Below the pieces are notes generated by a model, which did not search any database, had not been told where the DNA came from, and saw only the letters and a program-made list of their open reading frames with translations. The position numbers were made by a program, and so were the translations under genes. A DNA stretch of 29,813 nt from Deltaproteobacteria bacterium. GTDB taxonomy: Bacteria > Desulfobacterota > Desulfobacteria > Desulfobacterales > JAUVVS01. This document shows positions 1-8,067 of this stretch, in pieces. Position 1 is the first letter of the stretch, and each line of letters begins with the position of its first letter. The stretch is taken from NCBI GenBank assembly GCA_030604545.1, contig JAUVVS010000001.1:1-29813 (forward strand). The letters are read 5' to 3'.

Positions 1-1
1 A

Positions 2-250
2 AATGCGGATGAAATGATGGCTGAACTCAGACAAAGGGGCATTGGTACTCGTCCTTTCTTTTTGGGTTTGCACGAGCAACCGGCTTTACACAAACTTGGT
101 TTATTTAAAAACGAATCTTATCCTGTAACAGAAAGAATTTCGATGCAGGGATTGTATTTACCATCCGGCCTTACCCTTAATGAAAGACAGATTGATGAAG
201 TAGTTTCGGCGGTGCGTTCAGTTTTGTCGGAGAAAAGGACACATGGGTAA
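2..250 (+). CDS. Sugar aminotransferase, DegT/DnrJ/EryC1 family, C-terminal part (perosamine-synthase-like)
   Basis: This is only the last 82 residues or so; the frame is open from the left edge, so the start lies outside the window. The visible part has the features expected at the end of PLP-dependent sugar aminotransferases: a GIGTRPFF segment, LHEQPA, a YPVTERIS segment, GLYLPSG and a closing LNERQIDEVV helix. This combination is closest to GDP-perosamine synthases, which aminate GDP-4-keto-6-deoxy-mannose in the cytoplasm. A GDP-mannose 4,6-dehydratase homologue at 3901 could supply that substrate, which supports the reading. The PLP lysine is not in view, so activity cannot be judged. 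Another 4-amino-sugar specificity is possible. The stop overlaps the next gene by 8 bases, suggesting translational coupling. Confidence 0.8.
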   Translation, partial: NADEMMAELRQRGIGTRPFFLGLHEQPALHKLGLFKNESYPVTERISMQGLYLPSGLTLNERQIDEVVSAVRSVLSEKRTHG

Positions 251-1067
251 TAGTCAAAAATGGTGGGATGAATTTTGGACACAACAAACTTCAAATGTAA
301 TATCTGCCAAGGATAATGATGAAACCTGGCATGATCTGGTCTGGAAAGCAGGTCTTGAATACTGGTATGATCTGTTTGAAGAGCTTGCTCCCGGCAAAAA
401 GATGCTTGAATGTGGATGCGGTAGTGCCAGGGTTTCACAATATATGGCACACCATGGCTATCAATGCACCCTGCTCGATTATTCAGAGAAAGCCCTGATG
501 CTTGGCAAAAGCAATTTTGACTCACTATCCCTTGATGGACAGTTTGTTATTGGAGACATAAACCACCTTTGCTTTCCAGATGAGCAATTTGATGTAGTCT
601 TCAGCGGTGGAGTTCTGGAGTTTTTTGCCGACGCTCAAAAACCTGTCAATGAGATGGTACGTGTTTTGAAGCCGGGCGGGGTCTTTGCCTCAAACATGGT
701 GCCGAGAAAGTTCAGTATCCAGACAATAGCCGATCTTGAGCGGACATTGGCATATTCTTCCAGGAATTTAGTCAAGGGGCGATTCAGAGATGTTTTTAAA
801 AGAGTTCAATATATACCGCCGAATTATAACGTGAATTCTATGTCTCTTCAGGATTATATTGGTTTCTGTGAAAAAGCAGGGTTAACATCAGTGGTTGGCA
901 TGGTAACATCGCCTTTTCCTGATGTGGCACTACCCCAATTGGGTAAAAAACTTTATGCAAGTATTATGAAAAAGCTTCTTCCGCAATGGCGAAAGTTTAA
1001 TCTGTCAAAGAGTCGCTGGACAGAAGTCTGGGGAACATCATATACAATTTATGGGATAAAAAAGTAA
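243..1067 (+). CDS. SAM-dependent methyltransferase, class I
   Basis: A 274-residue soluble protein with a Rossmann-type SAM-binding fold. Motif I is LECGCGSA at about residues 55-62, followed by an acidic LLDYS segment that would hold the SAM ribose. FDVVFSGGVLEFF and VRVLKPGG are the usual motifs IV and V of this class. The C-terminal third has no obvious membrane segment and probably forms the acceptor lid. It overlaps the upstream aminotransferase by 8 bases and is followed after 15 bases by a GT4 glycosyltransferase. A likely role is methylating a sugar (O- or N-) of the glycan or its nucleotide-linked precursor, but the acceptor cannot be told from sequence. Confidence 0.85.
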   Translation: MGNSQKWWDEFWTQQTSNVISAKDNDETWHDLVWKAGLEYWYDLFEELAPGKKMLECGCGSARVSQYMAHHGYQCTLLDYSEKALMLGKSNFDSLSLDGQFVIGDINHLCFPDEQFDVVFSGGVLEFFADAQKPVNEMVRVLKPGGVFASNMVPRKFSIQTIADLERTLAYSSRNLVKGRFRDVFKRVQYIPPNYNVNSMSLQDYIGFCEKAGLTSVVGMVTSPFPDVALPQLGKKLYASIMKKLLPQWRKFNLSKSRWTEVWGTSYTIYGIKK

Positions 1068-1082
1068 CGGGGAGCTAAGGGT

Positions 1083-2204
1083 ATGAGAATTGGTGTAGAT
1101 GCACGATGCCTTGAGTGGCCGGAAGGCGGACCGGCAAGATATTTAGTTAATATGTTAAAACTCTGGCCACAGCTGAACAGACAGCATCGGTTTGTGCTGT
1201 TTTTTCAGAATCATATTCCTGAGGATGATTTTCTTAAAAATGAACTATTCGAACATGTTTTGATAAAAGGGCCCGATATTTTAAAAACCCGCAGGATAAC
1301 GGGTGAACAGCTATTAATGCCTTTTTCTATCAAACAGAGTAAACTGGATTTGTTTTTTACTCCCTGGTATTCGGCCCCTCTATTATCATGTTGTCCGAAA
1401 AGTGTTGTCTGCTGCTGGGACGTTTCTGCTAAAACTCATCCATCTCACTATACTATGCTGGAAAAAATTTCTTTTGGTATATTCCCACCTCTTTCATGCA
1501 AACGGGCGGATGGCGTTATTACATGTTCTGAGTATGACGCACGCCAAATGGAGAAACATTACAGGATTCCTTCTGCGCGAATCCGCGTTGTTCATTTTGC
1601 GGCCGATGAAAAATTCAAGCCGTCAAATGATCCCGATCAGCTTGAGTCTTTTCGCCGTAAATATGGTTTTCCACAAAAATACATTCTCGTTATGGGAATT
1701 ATTATCAAAAGAAGAAATGTGGATGTAATAATTGATGCTTTCAATGATATCTATCGGGATTATCCCGATATCGGCCTGGTCGTGGTTGGTCGCAATGCAA
1801 CAACGCCATTTGTTGATATTGAGGCAAAAATGAAGCCATTAATCGAAGAAGGCCGTGGTTTCTATCTTCAGCGAGCACCGGAAGAGGATATGGTCGATTT
1901 CTATCGAGGCGCATGGTACTATATGTGCACATCTACAACGGATGGAGAGTCACTCATGTTAAAGGAAGCGATGAAATGTGGTACGCCCGTGATTACCTCG
2001 CCTTTGCTTAAAGAAACGGTGGGAGGTAATGCCGTGATTCTGGAGGATCCAACCGATCAAAAGCAGACGGCTGAGATATTTCGTAGAATTATTTCTGACG
2101 ATGATCTACGCAAGCATTATTCGGATGAAGGACAAAAATGGATGCAGTCATTATCCTGGGAAAAAGTTGCACAGGAAAGTCTGGAATTCCTTGAAACCCG
2201 TTAA
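1083..2204 (+). CDS. Glycosyltransferase, GT4 family
   Basis: A 373-residue GT-B-fold retaining glycosyltransferase, expected on the cytoplasmic face of the membrane. The N-terminal domain opens with MRIGVDARCLEW and a GGPARYL loop, typical of mannosyl/rhamnosyl transferases of this family. The linker region reads ADGVITCSEYDA, then IRVVHFAADEKF, leading into the donor-binding domain (KYILVMG, about residue 199). The donor motif is DGESLMLKEAMKCGTPVI near residues 287-304. It fits the E-x7-E pattern only if Asp287 replaces the first Glu, a mild deviation. A GGGGAG-like ribosome site (GGGGAG, 1069-1074) lies 8 bases before the ATG. Donor and acceptor are unknown; GDP-mannose-derived sugars are plausible given the neighbours. 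Confidence 0.85.
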   Translation: MRIGVDARCLEWPEGGPARYLVNMLKLWPQLNRQHRFVLFFQNHIPEDDFLKNELFEHVLIKGPDILKTRRITGEQLLMPFSIKQSKLDLFFTPWYSAPLLSCCPKSVVCCWDVSAKTHPSHYTMLEKISFGIFPPLSCKRADGVITCSEYDARQMEKHYRIPSARIRVVHFAADEKFKPSNDPDQLESFRRKYGFPQKYILVMGIIIKRRNVDVIIDAFNDIYRDYPDIGLVVVGRNATTPFVDIEAKMKPLIEEGRGFYLQRAPEEDMVDFYRGAWYYMCTSTTDGESLMLKEAMKCGTPVITSPLLKETVGGNAVILEDPTDQKQTAEIFRRIISDDDLRKHYSDEGQKWMQSLSWEKVAQESLEFLETR

Positions 2205-2213
2205 TAAATAATT

Positions 2214-2220
2214 AAGGAGG
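2214..2220 (+). promoter_or_regulatory. Strong ribosome binding site (AAGGAGG)
   Basis: AAGGAGG lies 5 bases before the ATG at 2226. It is a near-perfect anti-16S complement and one of the strongest sites in the window, so the sugar methyltransferase is probably translated independently of the upstream genes. Confidence 0.7.
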
Positions 2221-2225
2221 CAAAA

Positions 2226-3434
2226 ATGGAGACTATCACTCGAACTACCTGCCGCTTGTGTGGGGCGAGTGGTTTCCGCGATGTGTTTTCACTTGGAGAT
2301 CAGTACATCAATGATTTTGTTCCCCCGGAAAGAATTGGCAAGGGGCTCAAGGCACCGCTCGATCTGGTGGTATGCGACAAATGTTCTGTGTTGCAGCTGC
2401 GTCATACTGCTCCGCAGGAGCTTCTGTACAGCCGTTACTACTGGTATCGGTCAGGAGTAACAGACACAATGCGTCGCGCGTTGCGGGATATCACCGAGGA
2501 AATTGAAGCAATAGTGCCGCTCCGCCCAGGAGATGTGGTTCTGGATATCGGCGCTAATGACGGCACTTTATTAGCAAGTTACACTGCGAAAGGAATTCGT
2601 CGGACAGGTTGTGAACCGGCGAATAATCTTGTAGACATGCTGAGAGAAAATGCCGACTATGTGATGCATGACTTCTGGAATTACGAGCGCTATATGGAAC
2701 TCGCTGAACAATGGGGATTTGGAAAAGCCAAAGTCATCACCGCTATCGGCATGTTCTATGACTTGGAAGATCCCAATAAGTTTATCAAGGATGCCCGGCG
2801 AGCGTTGGCTGACGACGGTGTTTTTGTCGCCCAGTTGATGTGCCTTACACCGATGCTTGAAAAGAACGATACGGGAAATATCTGCCATGAACACCTTGAA
2901 TACTATTCTCTGGATTCCCTTAAGTATCTTTTTGAAACAAACGGTCTCGAAATGTTCAAAATTGAAGAGAATGAAGTGAATGGTGGCAGTTACCGGATTT
3001 TTGCCCGGCATTATAAAGGCACAGGAATATCATATGATGAGAAAATTACGCTTGACGATATATCGGCATTTTCCAGACGTGTCCAGGATAACCGCGATAA
3101 ATGTGTGGCATTTATCAAAGAAGAAGTCGCAAAGGGCAAAACCGTGTATGTCTATGGTGCGTCCACCAAGGGAAACGTGATTCTTCAATATTATGGCCTC
3201 GATCATACTGTAATTACCGCCGCCTCCGAACGTAGTCCTGAAAAATGGGGCAAATATACTATCGGCACGTGGATTCCAATTGTATCTGAAGAGGAAGCCA
3301 GAAGGGCCCAGCCGGATTATTTCCTTGTCCTGCCGTGGGCATTTTTTGAGGAATTCTATGAACGGGAGAAGGAATGGCGTGCACGGGGTGGAAAGTTTAT
3401 TGTCCCTCTGCCAGAATTTCGGGTCGTGCCATGA
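2226..3434 (+). CDS. Sugar methyltransferase, three-domain zinc type (NDP-hexose C-methyltransferase family)
   Basis: A 402-residue protein with the three-part layout of NDP-sugar methyltransferases such as TylC3/TcaB9. The N-terminal zinc-binding domain has two Cys pairs, C9-x2-C12 and C50-x2-C53. The SAM-binding core carries DIGANDGT at about 107-114. The C-terminal domain includes EVNGGSYR and YVYGASTKGN. An HEH motif at 221-223 followed by EYYS matches the active-site His/Glu region of the family. These enzymes usually methylate carbon 3 of a 4-keto sugar nucleotide, giving branched deoxysugars; some relatives have other targets. The strong ribosome site before it and an ATGA overlap with the following NUDIX gene suggest they act together, perhaps on a GDP-4-keto-6-deoxy sugar made by the dehydratase at 3901. 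Confidence 0.85.
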   Translation: METITRTTCRLCGASGFRDVFSLGDQYINDFVPPERIGKGLKAPLDLVVCDKCSVLQLRHTAPQELLYSRYYWYRSGVTDTMRRALRDITEEIEAIVPLRPGDVVLDIGANDGTLLASYTAKGIRRTGCEPANNLVDMLRENADYVMHDFWNYERYMELAEQWGFGKAKVITAIGMFYDLEDPNKFIKDARRALADDGVFVAQLMCLTPMLEKNDTGNICHEHLEYYSLDSLKYLFETNGLEMFKIEENEVNGGSYRIFARHYKGTGISYDEKITLDDISAFSRRVQDNRDKCVAFIKEEVAKGKTVYVYGASTKGNVILQYYGLDHTVITAASERSPEKWGKYTIGTWIPIVSEEEARRAQPDYFLVLPWAFFEEFYEREKEWRARGGKFIVPLPEFRVVP

Positions 3435-3877
3435 GCTTCATCCCTGAAGAAGAATACGCACGGATTATGGAAGTTCTGCCTGTCCTTTGCGTGGATGTGG
3501 TAGTTCAGAATTCGAGGAATGAATACTTGTTGATAAGGCGGGCCAACGAACCCCTGAAGGATCAGTGGTGGGTCATCGGCGGGAGAGTCCTGAAGGGAGA
3601 AACTCTCGAGCAGGCGGCAATCCGAAAAGTCAGGGAAGAAGTCGGCCTTAAAGTCGACTTTGTGGAACCCATTGGTTACTATGAGGATACGTTCGAAACG
3701 AATCCCTTCGGGTTACCGACACCGCTGCATTCGGTCAGCGCTGTTTTTTCCGCCAGCGGCGATGACCATCAGCAGGTCAGGCTGGACGACCAGAGCACCG
3801 ACTGGAAATATTCAGATGAACTGCCAGCCAATTTTTACATAAAGGGATTTATCCGTCACAACTGCATTGAAAGATAA
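3431..3877 (+). CDS. NUDIX hydrolase, GDP-mannose mannosyl hydrolase-like
   Basis: I place the start at 3431, where ATGA overlaps the stop of the methyltransferase; the 19-codon upstream extension inside that gene looks spurious. The 148-residue product begins MSFIPEEEYARI, as in Gmm/WcaH proteins. It carries a Nudix box at about 51-73: GGRVLKGETLE, then RKVREEVGL. The first Glu of the usual REUxEExGU motif is Lys66, while the EE pair (69-70) is kept. E. coli GDP-mannose mannosyl hydrolase also has an altered box, so this is not proof of inactivity. Known relatives cleave GDP-mannose or GDP-glucose to sugar and GDP in the cytoplasm, and often sit next to gmd in colanic-acid and O-antigen clusters, as here. 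Confidence 0.82.
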   Translation: MSFIPEEEYARIMEVLPVLCVDVVVQNSRNEYLLIRRANEPLKDQWWVIGGRVLKGETLEQAAIRKVREEVGLKVDFVEPIGYYEDTFETNPFGLPTPLHSVSAVFSASGDDHQQVRLDDQSTDWKYSDELPANFYIKGFIRHNCIER

Positions 3878-3885
3878 TGAAACAC

Positions 3886-3890
3886 GGAGG
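3886..3890 (+). promoter_or_regulatory. Ribosome binding site deciding the dehydratase start
   Basis: GGAGG lies 10 bases before the ATG at 3901 but only 1 base before the ATG at 3892, and downstream of the ATG at 3877. Its position, and the fact that MRKALIFGVTG is the family's normal beginning, favour 3901 as the start. Confidence 0.6.
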
Positions 3891-3900
3891 CATGACGAAT

Positions 3901-4887
3901 ATGAGAAAAGCGCTGATTTTTGGTGTTACCGGGCAAGACGGGAGCTATCTGGCAGAGATTCTGCTTGAAAAAGGCTATGAAGTACATGGAATGGTTAGAC
4001 GTTCAGCAACCGGCAATACTAGAAATATTGATCATCTGATCAATGATCCGGAATTATTCGATCATCGTTTCTTTTTGCATCGGGGCGACCTGGCTGATCC
4101 GACATCTCTTTATCGCATAATCAATACTGTAAGACCGCATGAAATCTACAATGAAGCCGATCAGGATCACGTGAGCTGGAGCTTTGATATGGTTGGGTAC
4201 TCGGTGGATATAACGGGAGCGGCAGTTGGCCGCATATTGGAAATTATAAAACAGATCGATCCCTCCATACGTTTTTTTCAGCCTTGCACTTCTAATATGT
4301 TTGGCAAAACCGATATTATTCCCCAAACAGAATCTGTCTCTTTCAACCCGCAAAGCCCATATGCCTGTGCTAAAGTTTTTGCCTATTATTTAACGCGTTA
4401 TTATCGTGAAGCCTTTGGCATATTTACATCAACCGGGATTTTCTATAATCATGAATCGCCGAGGAGAACAGAGGAATATGTAACGCGCAAAATTACAAAA
4501 TCTGTGGCAAGGATCACCTGTGGTAAACAGGACAAATTGATTCTTGGAGATTTAAGCGCGCGTATCGACTGGGGATACTCAAAAGAGTATATGGAAACGG
4601 CATGGGAAATCCTTCAGCTTGATAATCCTGACGATTTTATTATTGCTACAGGCGAGGCACATTCAGTTAAAGAATTTGTCGATGAGGCTTTCGCGGTTGT
4701 CAATCTGAGGTCAGAAGACTATGTCGTCTCCGATCAAAGCTTGTTTCGACCCACACAAACAAGCATACTCATCGGTGACACGACAAAAGCAAGGAAAGCG
4801 TTCGGGTTTGAACCAAAAGTGAGATTCAAAAAATTGGTCAAGATAATGATGGAAGCTGATCTTGAAGCAGAAAGGAAAGGGATATAA
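3901..4887 (+). CDS. gmd: GDP-mannose 4,6-dehydratase homologue with altered active site
   Basis: A 328-residue extended short-chain dehydrogenase. The cofactor loop GVTGQDGSYLAE and the RRSATGNT segment that reads the NADP phosphate in GMD are present, as are SPYACAK (YxxxK), NHESPRR, VTRKITK and a DWGYSKEY segment. These assign it firmly to the GMD family, which makes GDP-4-keto-6-deoxy-D-mannose, the entry to GDP-perosamine, rhamnose, fucose and colitose. Two things are odd. The motif that is normally TSE(L/M)(Y/F)G reads TSNMFG, putting Asn in place of the proposed catalytic Glu. The usual NLAAQSHV segment reads NEADQDHV. It may therefore use a different substrate or mechanism. It sits between the NUDIX hydrolase and a GT-B transferase. 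Confidence 0.85.
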   Translation: MRKALIFGVTGQDGSYLAEILLEKGYEVHGMVRRSATGNTRNIDHLINDPELFDHRFFLHRGDLADPTSLYRIINTVRPHEIYNEADQDHVSWSFDMVGYSVDITGAAVGRILEIIKQIDPSIRFFQPCTSNMFGKTDIIPQTESVSFNPQSPYACAKVFAYYLTRYYREAFGIFTSTGIFYNHESPRRTEEYVTRKITKSVARITCGKQDKLILGDLSARIDWGYSKEYMETAWEILQLDNPDDFIIATGEAHSVKEFVDEAFAVVNLRSEDYVVSDQSLFRPTQTSILIGDTTKARKAFGFEPKVRFKKLVKIMMEADLEAERKGI

Positions 4888-4911
4888 CCGGCACATAAGT
4901 CGAATCAAACG

Positions 4912-6486
4912 ATGGATGAAGATCAGTTCAAACAAGCTGTCCGGCTTTTCAAGTTTCTGGGAGAGACGAAACTGAGGTCCGGGAAGAATCTCCGGACTGA
5001 ACTATGCCTTGGACAAGACATATCTCTCTGGGAGGTCGTGGCATCGTATATGGCCCTGTACCGTTTCCCGCTTTTGTTTTTGCATAATGGCGGCAGTCGC
5101 CCCTGGCGCGAGCGGTTGAAATACTATGTGCGGCCATATCGGGGGCTGGCCGCCCGATTCAGGGATTCTGTCATTTCCTCTCCTCGTAGAACCGCCACGG
5201 CCTGCCCGAAATGGCCGGAAGGTGGCCAAACAGTGCTATTTCTGGGCTTTGTGCCCACATTTTATCGCGATGTTTTGCGTCCTGTGGCTGAATCCTTGGC
5301 AACAAAAGAAAGAATACAGGTAGTTGTCATTGGGGAGAGTCAAAATCCTCCGATAGATGTACCTGCTAACGAAAAGGTGAGATTCCAATCACTGTGGGAA
5401 CATTGGGATAATGATACAGCAAATTTGTCAAAAATTATGTTGAGACACTTGCAGACACTTCAAAATATTTTCCTTAACAGAACTCAGTTTGAAGCAGTGA
5501 TACAAAATATGGGAGAGGGTTTTGACAGTTTTGCCCTGACAAGAGAATTTTATTGGCTTTTCTGGCGCGAGTTCAAACGGTTAATCCCTCAAATTGCTGT
5601 CGCCATGCAGATTCTGGATAAGCACCGTCCGGCATTAATCGTTTCTGCGGATGATGCTGATCAGCGTTGCAGGGTCTATTCTTTGTTAGCCAGGGAAAAG
5701 GGTATCCCATCCTTGCTTGTACAGCAGGGTCTTACTGAAGGAGGATATCCGGAGTGGCATTTTTTTTCTCAAACCGCAGTGGCCGCTATGGGGCAGAGCT
5801 CGCGTGCTGATATGATTGCCCAGGGTGTTCCGTCGGAAAAGATTATGCTCACAGGACACCCTGGATTTGATCATCTTGCTTTGCCGGAACCGGAACTATG
5901 CGCTCGTGTGCGTACGGATCTTGGATTGTCAAAAGGGCAAAAGATGATCCTGTTTGTCTCGCAACCGTATTATGTGGGCGTATTCAATATCCCCGGCATA
6001 CGACAGGTAATGATAAAGGCAATCGTTCAGGCTTGCGGTTCCCTTAAGAATATCAAGTTGATTGTCAAACCACACCCTGGCGATAATATGCGAGAGCTTA
6101 AAGTGTTAATTGGTAAAGCGCCACGAGTAGTGATGGTTGATCGAACGATGGATATTTCACCCTTGATTAAGGCGTGTGATGTTTTGATTACCTTCTTCTC
6201 GACTGCGGCATTACAAGCGCTTTATGCCGGCAAACCTGTTATTAATGTGGATTTTCCCGGTAGCGGCGGGCAAAGTCTGTATTCAGAAAGTGGTGCAACC
6301 TGGATAGCTCGTTCGAATGATGAGATTGCGACACACATCCGGAAATTAATCGGTGAAACCGGAAACAAAGAAATTGCAAGCCGGGAAGCTGCCCGGCAGC
6401 GTTTTTTGTATGACATGGCCTATCTTCCCGACGGACAGGCTACCGAACGTGTCGTGAAAGTTGCTTTGAATATGCTCCAATTATAA
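4912..6486 (+). CDS. GT-B-fold glycan transferase (capsule/CDP-glycerol transferase-like)
   Basis: A 524-residue soluble protein without clear membrane segments. Residues 1-100 are family-specific and unrecognised. From about residue 105 there are two Rossmann-like domains. The second contains VLLVQQG-type (SLLVQQGLTEGG, about 267), TGHPGFD (314), KLIVKPHPGD (about 382-391) and ADVLITFFSTAALQAL-like (CDVLITFFSTAA, about 429) segments. These KPHPGD and D-x-x-(I/V)-T-x-x-S features are shared by capsule polysaccharide transferases, CDP-glycerol glycerophosphotransferases and UDP-GlcNAc 2-epimerases. A transferase is more likely because the N-terminal half is long and unlike the epimerases. It probably adds one sugar or a polyol phosphate to the lipid-linked repeat. 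No clear ribosome site precedes the ATG. Confidence 0.7.
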   Translation: MDEDQFKQAVRLFKFLGETKLRSGKNLRTELCLGQDISLWEVVASYMALYRFPLLFLHNGGSRPWRERLKYYVRPYRGLAARFRDSVISSPRRTATACPKWPEGGQTVLFLGFVPTFYRDVLRPVAESLATKERIQVVVIGESQNPPIDVPANEKVRFQSLWEHWDNDTANLSKIMLRHLQTLQNIFLNRTQFEAVIQNMGEGFDSFALTREFYWLFWREFKRLIPQIAVAMQILDKHRPALIVSADDADQRCRVYSLLAREKGIPSLLVQQGLTEGGYPEWHFFSQTAVAAMGQSSRADMIAQGVPSEKIMLTGHPGFDHLALPEPELCARVRTDLGLSKGQKMILFVSQPYYVGVFNIPGIRQVMIKAIVQACGSLKNIKLIVKPHPGDNMRELKVLIGKAPRVVMVDRTMDISPLIKACDVLITFFSTAALQALYAGKPVINVDFPGSGGQSLYSESGATWIARSNDEIATHIRKLIGETGNKEIASREAARQRFLYDMAYLPDGQATERVVKVALNMLQL

Positions 6487-6535
6487 AGTCTGATTACATT
6501 CATCTTTCCTCCGATAAATACGAGGGGCTTCTTAA

Positions 6536-8062
6536 ATGGTATTTAGCCTAAAAAATAGACCAATGTTCTTATTGCGACGTAATGTGTTGCAAGGTTTTAT
6601 ACTCATAGTTGCAGTATTGGTATTGTTGTACGCGGTTATTTTTTTAGAGCCTGCAGATACCAGAAAAATTTTATTGACAATAATATTGATAACGGCTCTT
6701 TTTTTAGCGCTTGTCGCACCTTCTTCAAGAAAGACCTGGATTCCGATATTAATTTGTTTAATACTTATAAGAGATCTCCGTCTATGTCCTTTAATAGGTG
6801 ACGGCAGCCTGAAATTGGGTGACATTTTCATTGCATATTTGTTTGCATTATGGATGCTGGGTGATCTTTTCATAAAGAACTCTACCGGATTTGTGAAATC
6901 CAAACTGGATTTATTTATTGTATTATTTATTCTTTTTCATGTTTGCTCCTTACTCTGGTCAACTGACTTGGAGTATGGACTTGTGAGATGCCTAAAATTA
7001 ATCCGCAATTTCCTGTTTTATATAATAATACGAGATCTGTTTATAAGAGATTTTTGGGGCAGTTATAAAAGAATGACAGCTTCTTATATAGGGACAGGTG
7101 TTGTCTTGCTGATAGTATATGCATCTGTGGTGCTCTCGGCGGGCGGGTTTTTAGACTTTTTATCGTTGTATCAAAAAGAAACGCTTACTTCACTTGATCT
7201 TGGGGCATTGAGAGTTAGAGGCACAGGAGCCGGGTTCTTAATCTCCGGCCCTTCAATGTGGTTCATGATTACAGGAGCGTTTATTTTTGGATCGCTTGTG
7301 CTGACTGATTCACAAATTGCAAGAAGAATAAAAATACCTTTAGCAATATTAATGTTTACGGCAGCAACTGTATTGACATTGGCTCGATCAGTATTTGCAA
7401 TGTTAATTATACTATTAATGTTGTTGTTTTTGGGGAGTTTGTATCTAAAACTAAAAAGAAATATCATAGCAATATCTGTTGTATTGATTGTCTTCCTTAT
7501 AGGTGGAGCGGCTTCAGGTGTGGGAGGAATTTATTCTAAACGCTTTACGAATGCATTTCAAGATGGTTCCTGGACACAAAGAGAAGAATTTTACAATGCA
7601 GCTATCGATGCCTTTGTTGAAAATCCTGTGGCGGGTATCGGCGTTGGAAGTAATTACTCCTGGCAGTTAAACTACCCGGAGATAGGGGGGAATAGATCAC
7701 GGATAGTACATAGCGCTTACCTGCTTGTGCTGTCTGAGGTGGGGTTGTTGGGATCGATGCTATTCGTTGTCATTCTTTATTTCTGGTTGCGATATCTGTG
7801 GGACTGTGTTCGAAACCGCAATTGTGAGCCTCGTCTTCGGAGTATTTGTATGACAATGTTTGCCTTTAGCATCAGCTACCTCATGTATATATCGATAGTT
7901 GGGGAATTTGAGGCATTTGAACCCTGGTTAGTGATGGCCATTGCTTCCGCTGTCAAGAACCTGCCTTCGTCGTCTGTTCAAATGGTTAATTCTGTTTCGA
8001 ATACAGTATCTTCCGGGATGGGATCCATTAATTTAGCACTGAGCGATGAGAGGAATTGTTAA
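6536..8062 (+). CDS. O-antigen ligase/polymerase-like membrane protein (Wzy/WaaL superfamily)
   Basis: A 508-residue polytopic inner-membrane protein, hydrophobic from about residue 15, with roughly 10-12 predicted membrane segments by eye. A large periplasmic loop holds PVAGIGVGSNY and then RIVHSAYLLVLSEVGLLG (about residues 390-410). This is the signature region of the O-antigen ligase (Wzy_C) domain, whose His is conserved. Members either polymerise lipid-linked repeats (Wzy) or ligate the glycan to its acceptor (WaaL or PglL); sequence alone does not decide. A GAGGGG ribosome site precedes the ATG. Its end overlaps or nearly touches the GT39 gene, so the two are probably co-translated. 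Confidence 0.82.
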   Translation: MVFSLKNRPMFLLRRNVLQGFILIVAVLVLLYAVIFLEPADTRKILLTIILITALFLALVAPSSRKTWIPILICLILIRDLRLCPLIGDGSLKLGDIFIAYLFALWMLGDLFIKNSTGFVKSKLDLFIVLFILFHVCSLLWSTDLEYGLVRCLKLIRNFLFYIIIRDLFIRDFWGSYKRMTASYIGTGVVLLIVYASVVLSAGGFLDFLSLYQKETLTSLDLGALRVRGTGAGFLISGPSMWFMITGAFIFGSLVLTDSQIARRIKIPLAILMFTAATVLTLARSVFAMLIILLMLLFLGSLYLKLKRNIIAISVVLIVFLIGGAASGVGGIYSKRFTNAFQDGSWTQREEFYNAAIDAFVENPVAGIGVGSNYSWQLNYPEIGGNRSRIVHSAYLLVLSEVGLLGSMLFVVILYFWLRYLWDCVRNRNCEPRLRSICMTMFAFSISYLMYISIVGEFEAFEPWLVMAIASAVKNLPSSSVQMVNSVSNTVSSGMGSINLALSDERNC

Positions 8063-8067
8063 AGTTA

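Noticed and set aside
2571..3011. A 146-codon minus-strand open frame
   Set aside because: It is fully opposite the zinc-type methyltransferase, whose motifs are clear; no domain is recognisable in it.
3374..3430. An upstream ATG for the NUDIX protein
   Set aside because: It would put 19 residues inside the methyltransferase gene. The ATGA overlap at 3431 and the family's N-terminus fit better.
6532..6903. A 123-codon minus-strand open frame
   Set aside because: It is opposite the start of the O-antigen ligase-like gene and is Lys/Asn-rich only because of the A+T-rich membrane helices on the other strand.
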